Shown here piece after piece: positions 59,641-64,000 of a stretch of DNA of 64,000 nt. This DNA is from Malachius bipustulatus. Its lineage: Eukaryota > Arthropoda > Insecta > Coleoptera > Melyridae. Location: assembly GCA_910589415.1 (NCBI GenBank), contig OU342632.1:37027637-37091636 (forward strand), read 5' to 3'. The number at the start of each line of letters is the position of its first letter. Positions within the stretch are counted from its first letter, which is position 1. The notes below the pieces were generated by a model that searched no databases, was not told the DNA's origin, and saw nothing but the letters and a program-made list of their open reading frames with translations. The position numbers were made by a program, and so were the translations under genes.

Positions 59641-60303
59641 TTCTATAACATGCCCTCAACCCTCAACGCACCGCATGTGCTTGGTTCTAACACCAGGAAG
59701 ACGCAACCCAAAATACTTTCTTTAATACTTATAGAGCGTAGCTAGACTTGAGACCTGGAGCTTGCTTGAATCATTATTTTTTGGGTTTTATACCTAGTGT
59801 AGTAAGGCAGATAAAATTTCTAGGCTCCCAGGGTTGAATAGGTACCTACAGCTAAAGATTACCTACTTATCTCTATTTGGTTGAAAAAGTAAGAAGTAAA
59901 AATGTTAATGACTATTTAGCTTACTTATAGCTTTTTGATAGAGAGCCAAATAGACTTCAATAGAGAAGAGAGGGGTTTATTTTTACAGCTTTAATTTTAT
60001 TAAATTTAATTAACCTGTAATTTTGTTTTTTATTTTTTATTTTTATTCAAAAATTCACTCAGCTGTCTTTATCTAAGTAATTTGATTTCTAAAAGTAATC
60101 TATAAGTACATAATTAATTAGTTTTATTGGGACATTTTTAGCTGTCAAAGTGTAATATTTTTTTTTTAATCAACCTCCCTTGTGTTAATCACTAATGGCA
60201 CTTTCTGACTACTTAATGAATGGGAAATCATAGGTTAAAATAAAGACTGTCGTTAAGCCTTTAACGACAGTCTCTAACTTTTATTAGAAGGGAAATCACA
60301 TGG
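59641..60303. other. Spacer downstream of GCLM
   Basis: No gene. Contains a perfect hairpin at 60244-60273 (AGACTGTCGTTAA, complement, 4-base loop). Confidence 0.5.
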
Positions 60304-60478
60304 CCCAATATCTAGACCCCTGTACCAAATTTCAAAATCATTGGCCAACTATGATTTTATTTCTTTAAATGTTTATTCCACAAATTTAAAAATTTAATCG
60401 AAAAATTTAATTGTGAAATTATTACAAATTCTAGTTGACCAACGATTTTGAAATTCAATATAGAGGCCTAAATATTGG
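60304..60478. repeat. Palindrome Q
   Basis: CCAATATCTAGACCCCTGTA at the left and the complement of the right end (CCAATATTTAGGCCTCTATA) pair, as do AAATTTCAAAATCATTGG and its near-complement. Imperfect arms of about 50 bases. Confidence 0.6.
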
Positions 60479-60731
60479 TTGTAAACAACTTTTTCAAATA
60501 ACTTTTTGTCGTATTTGCTACATAAAACAGAAAAAAAATTAGTTTCCAAGGCATACTTGATTTTTCAAAACCAAAATTATGTTAGAAGTTAGTCTTAAAG
60601 AAAGCCAGGGCTGAACCTTAAAAAACCTTCAAATCGACAACATTTTATCTTTTATAAGAGTTGTTTCACCTATCCGGGACACACTGTATATGAAAAAAAA
60701 TAGAAAATATTGCATGTCTGAAAAAGAATAC

Positions 60732-60737
60732 TTTATT
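60732..60737 (-). terminator. Polyadenylation signal of GCLM
   Basis: AATAAA on the minus strand, 129 bases past the GCLM stop codon. Confidence 0.55.
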
Positions 60738-60865
60738 TAGGCATTATCTTCTAAAAAATTAACAATTAAATGAAAAAATAAAACATTTGTAACATAAATT
60801 TTCAAATAGGTAACAATAATTATTATTATTAAATATTGACAATAATAACAAACAGATGAAGCTAA

Positions 60866-63190
60866 TTATTTATGAACACTAATAAGGTATCCCTTGGTAA
60901 TGAGGACACCTCGACATTTAATATGGACTGAATATCTGGAGGCCCAAGTTAAAGAAAACGGTTTGCCTAATATTCCTTCAATCGAACTCTTGGGAAGCAA
61001 TTCTGAAAAAATCATCAAATAAAAAATCACAAAAAACAAAACAAGTAAGTACAAGATTTCAATAAAATAGAAAATTAATTTTATAAATTAATCACTTATT
61101 GAAAATGCAAATCATTACTCATTAAAAACATGATTATTTATACATCATCAGTGATATCATCATTACCACTTACATTAGCTTATGTAACAATGATGATGCA
61201 ATTTTCATTATTTGAGTTGAGAGTTAAATAAATCAATTGACTAGTCTTATTTTCTCAAAAGTCTAATTTCTTACTATTACATACCTATGGGATCACTGTG
61301 TGTAAGTAGCTGGATATCATGTTCTTTACAAAAAGCCTGCAAAGTGGGTGGCACGACACAACAAGTTGCCAAGTTAATTTGTACAATGGTTGGTTTAACA
61401 CTGGACCACTCGTAGATTTTTCTAAAAACAGATTCTTCCACATCGGCTATACCGATTTGCTGTACTTTCTCATTCTTCACGCACTCCTCGAGTACTTTCC
61501 ATAGTCCCTTAATTTCCTCCACATCATCATGTGAATTTTCGGTTGGTGTTTTATAGGAAATGATTACATTTTGAATACTGTTAATGCTTAAAGCATCAAA
61601 AACTGAAAATAATTAAAATATTAATTTTAGGTTTGATACAGTTTTAGATTAAACTCACCTTTATCGAGTGCTTCATTTAGAAAGTCTGTTTTATTAGTTG
61701 TCAGAAATATTTTTAAACTGATCTTTAAATCGCTTATATCTTGCTCGCTTCTCTTGCTAGGGAAATCATCGTTTGCTCTGTTGATTAGTAATACTTCTTT
61801 TGGATTCTTCAACGCATTTTCGTCACCTTGATAATCCTTTATTGTTAAATTTATTGCTTCTACCAACTGCAAAAATTTAATTTGTGTTAACAACAGTAAA
61901 AATGTCTGACTAACTGTTTAGTTTAAACTTCGAGATAAATTTATATAAACACGAATAAATGAAAAAAAGCAATCTGAAAGCGGAAAAGTGTAAATTTCTC
62001 TTCTACTTCATCCGGTTTCATCAATTCTTCAAAATAGGAATTTTTGATTTACAAAATAGGACTGTTCTGGTGCAACTAAGCTTCTCTCCACGAAATGATT
62101 TCACAACAGGATTCTGAAGTGATCAAGACGTTTGTACATTTTTTTTTTTATCTGGAAGACTGACTTGTCCAGTCGACTCAAGCCTACAAGAAGATTACAT
62201 TAAGTAGAGGATGGAAATACTTTTATTTACTGATTTTTTGCTCTATTTTATATAATCATCCTGTCTCCTAACACATTTAAAAATAATCAAAAATTGAGGA
62301 AAAAGGTAAATGAGAAGATAGTTTTTCTAAATTATTGAGCTAATTCTAGTTATAATTCAACCTTTAAATAATTATGCTAATTAGTTAGTTTCTCATACCA
62401 ATAAAACAAACTGGTAGTACTGGTATTATTCACCCAAGGGGCAACCGGCAATCGCAATAAATTTTTTAATTAAATAATTGCAATTCAGAAAAGTGCTAAA
62501 AATACCATATTTAATTAGATTCTTTCATTATCATCTTAGTAATGCCCTAGGTACATAAACTCCTATTACTTAGTATTTCTTTATTCAGTAGGGATTTAAA
62601 AAATTCTTCAAATAATGTATTTTAAATTGAGTTTTAAACTAGCAAAGGTGAGCCAATTAATCTATAGATATAGGCAACCAGTAATACAGTTCCATATTTA
62701 AAACCAAAAAACTGTATGGCATTTTCTGGTGAAATGAAAATTGTCAATACGAAGGGTTGTAGATTGTAATGGGAGGCCTTCTGTAGGTGTGCACTGCGAC
62801 CTGTTGAGATCTACTGTGCCCAAAAAATAGGTTAGTACGAAGGGTTAATGGTCAGTGTGATGTCGAATATGACTTTTAAATTTAATCCTAGGTACTATAT
62901 CGAAACATTGGAAATTCCCGAAAATTAATGAAGAAGAATGAAATTTTTGATGGAAAATTTAGATAAGAAGCTGAATTTTTGAAAAAATGGTATGTACCTT
63001 CAAATGAAATCAGGAAAAATAATATACCAAGAAAAATACATAAAGCATGTGAAAATATTCCCATAGGTAAATATAAAGTACTTACTTCTTCACTGGGATT
63101 TTGTCCAGGATTTTTTGTGATGTCATTCAAGGAAAGAATGTTACCAGTATTGATCAGAAGTTGCTTAACACTACCAAGTGGCAAACTCAT
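60866..63190 (-). CDS. GCLM: Glutamate-cysteine ligase modifier subunit (4 exons)
   Basis: GCLM binds the catalytic subunit GCLC in the cytosol and raises its affinity for glutamate, controlling the first, rate-limiting step of glutathione synthesis. Coding exons: 63190-63086, 61866-61659, 61602-61285, 61002-60866 (105+208+318+137 bases), giving 255 residues; human GCLM has 274. All introns are GT-AG (GTAAGT, GTGAGT, GTATGT starts). Matches in order: INTGNILSLNDITKNP (N-terminus), VQQIGIADVEESVF, YEWSSVKPTIVQINLA, TCCVVPPTLQAFCKEHDIQL, LLTHSDPIELLP (across the last junction), YSVHIKCRGVLITKGYL. The protein has an aldo-keto-reductase-like fold without enzyme activity. The ATG at 63190 is chosen because the frame upstream has only GTG at 63223 and no acceptor. 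The second intron is 56 bases, the first about 1.2 kb. No lesion seen. Confidence 0.94.
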
Positions 63191-63441
63191 TTTTGAGGCA
63201 CTCAATTTTTCAAATATTCTCACCTGAACCGAGGTTACTATCCTATGTGGATTAGACTGAGGATGAAGATTTAATCACAATGAACTGACTCAAATTATTT
63301 TCCAGGTCTACCTTATCTACCTTCCAAATTTCAAACAAGGAAACCGACTCTCAATAAGAGATAACAGTTATTACTTATTCATATAGGTAAGTAGGTAAAT
63401 AATAATTTTAAATATGACCTTCCTCTCCAGCAATAATCACA

Positions 63442-63449
63442 CTTTTATA
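63442..63449 (-). promoter_or_regulatory. Candidate TATA box of GCLM
   Basis: TATAAAAG on the minus strand about 250 bases upstream of the GCLM start codon. In such A+T-rich DNA it may be chance. Confidence 0.25.
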
Positions 63450-63898
63450 TTCAAAACTGAAAAATGTTCTGAACAGCGAGGATTGTACTTAATTAAACAC
63501 GATAATCTTTAAAACCTTAAATACGTCTACTTTATGAACGATCAATTTTACAAATGATGACGATTTTGCATGCAGTCAGCACTTTACAATTCACACCTAA
63601 ATTTCATAATAACCGTGATTAACTATAAATTCATTATCAAATCATAAATCATAAATAAATACAAATAGATACAATCAAAAATACAATGTATAAAACTAGT
63701 TACAAAACTTAAAAAGTCAAAAGTCAATGTCAAAGTATTTCATTGTGTCAAGGATGACATTTTTCTAAATGACTGAAATTGACTTAAGTGACAAGACAAA
63801 AAATATCAATTGACCAGTGTCAGTAGAGTTCCTAAACATTGTAGTTTGTTGTAATACTTGTAATGTAAGTTGTGTTACTTTGTGTTGTAATAGATTTA

Positions 63899-64000
63899 AT
63901 GCTGCTTATACCTGACAAATATTTAAAAATTGTGTTACGACCGCCGGGGTTATTATGTATTTTATCGCGCTTTTTCATCTTAAAAAGTGACGCAAGTGTA
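63899..64000 (+). CDS. Possible N-terminus of a divergent gene (cut by window end)
   Basis: An ATG at 63899 opens a frame that stays open for all 34 remaining codons (MLLIPDKYLKIVLRPPG and onward). It lies about 700 bases from the GCLM start on the opposite strand, and its composition turns less A+T-rich right at the edge, as in a first exon. I do not recognise the product; it is too short to judge. Confidence 0.35.
   Translation, partial: MLLIPDKYLKIVLRPPGLLCILSRFFILKSDASV

Noticed and set aside
63191..63223. Upstream GTG start for GCLM adding 11 residues (VRIFEKLSASK).
   Set aside because: GTG is not a normal animal start codon, and the family N-terminus aligns from the ATG at 63190.

Overview
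This is a eukaryotic, almost certainly insect (beetle-like) chromosomal window: A+T-rich DNA, one short multi-exon gene with GT-AG introns, and a very dense load of transposable elements. No rRNA gene, convincing tRNA gene, CRISPR array or bacterial-type operon is visible.

The only host gene I can assign firmly is at the right end. It lies on the minus strand and encodes the modifier (regulatory) subunit of glutamate-cysteine ligase, GCLM. Four coding exons (63190-63086, 61866-61659, 61602-61285, 61002-60866) join in frame to a 255-residue protein. A short open frame running off the right edge (63899-64000, plus strand) may be the start of a divergently transcribed gene. One further stretch, 37249-37517 minus, looks like an orphan coding exon, but I cannot name it.

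The rest is mobile DNA. (1) A nearly intact I-group non-LTR retrotransposon (23704-28669, minus) has a 13-bp target-site duplication, an A-tail, ORF1 and an ORF2 broken by one stop codon. It sits inside a palindromic element (23307-28986). (2) Older non-LTR relics lie at 11900-12330 and 29380-30010 (plus, one family), 12600-14060 and 31690-33330 (minus, a second family), and 41830-42225 (minus, a third). (3) Ty3/gypsy-type LTR relics include a gag region with a tRNA-Lys-type primer binding site (1500-4135), an internally deleted gag-protease-integrase element with its 3' LTR (19263-21310), and a probable solo LTR (21346-22075). (4) A mariner-type transposase relic lies at 16720-17235. (5) A degenerate satellite of about 300-bp units occupies 39590-41225.

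The most striking signal is a large set of long palindromes of 0.25-1.4 kb (2352-3761, 8124-8781, 8791-10114, 34142-34388, 34685-35401, 36318-37200, 43832-44553, 48077-48797, 49805-50615, 53695-54550, 54901-55804, 56951-57680, 58655-59640). Many end in TACAGGGTG or a close variant, and several are nested concentrically. Different palindromes share the same inner core but have different outer shells, which suggests repeated insertion at the palindrome centre. No self-encoded protein is visible in any of them, so they look like non-autonomous fold-back elements. I could not run alignments: palindrome boundaries come from reading termini and are good to a few bases where the ends are sharp, less elsewhere.
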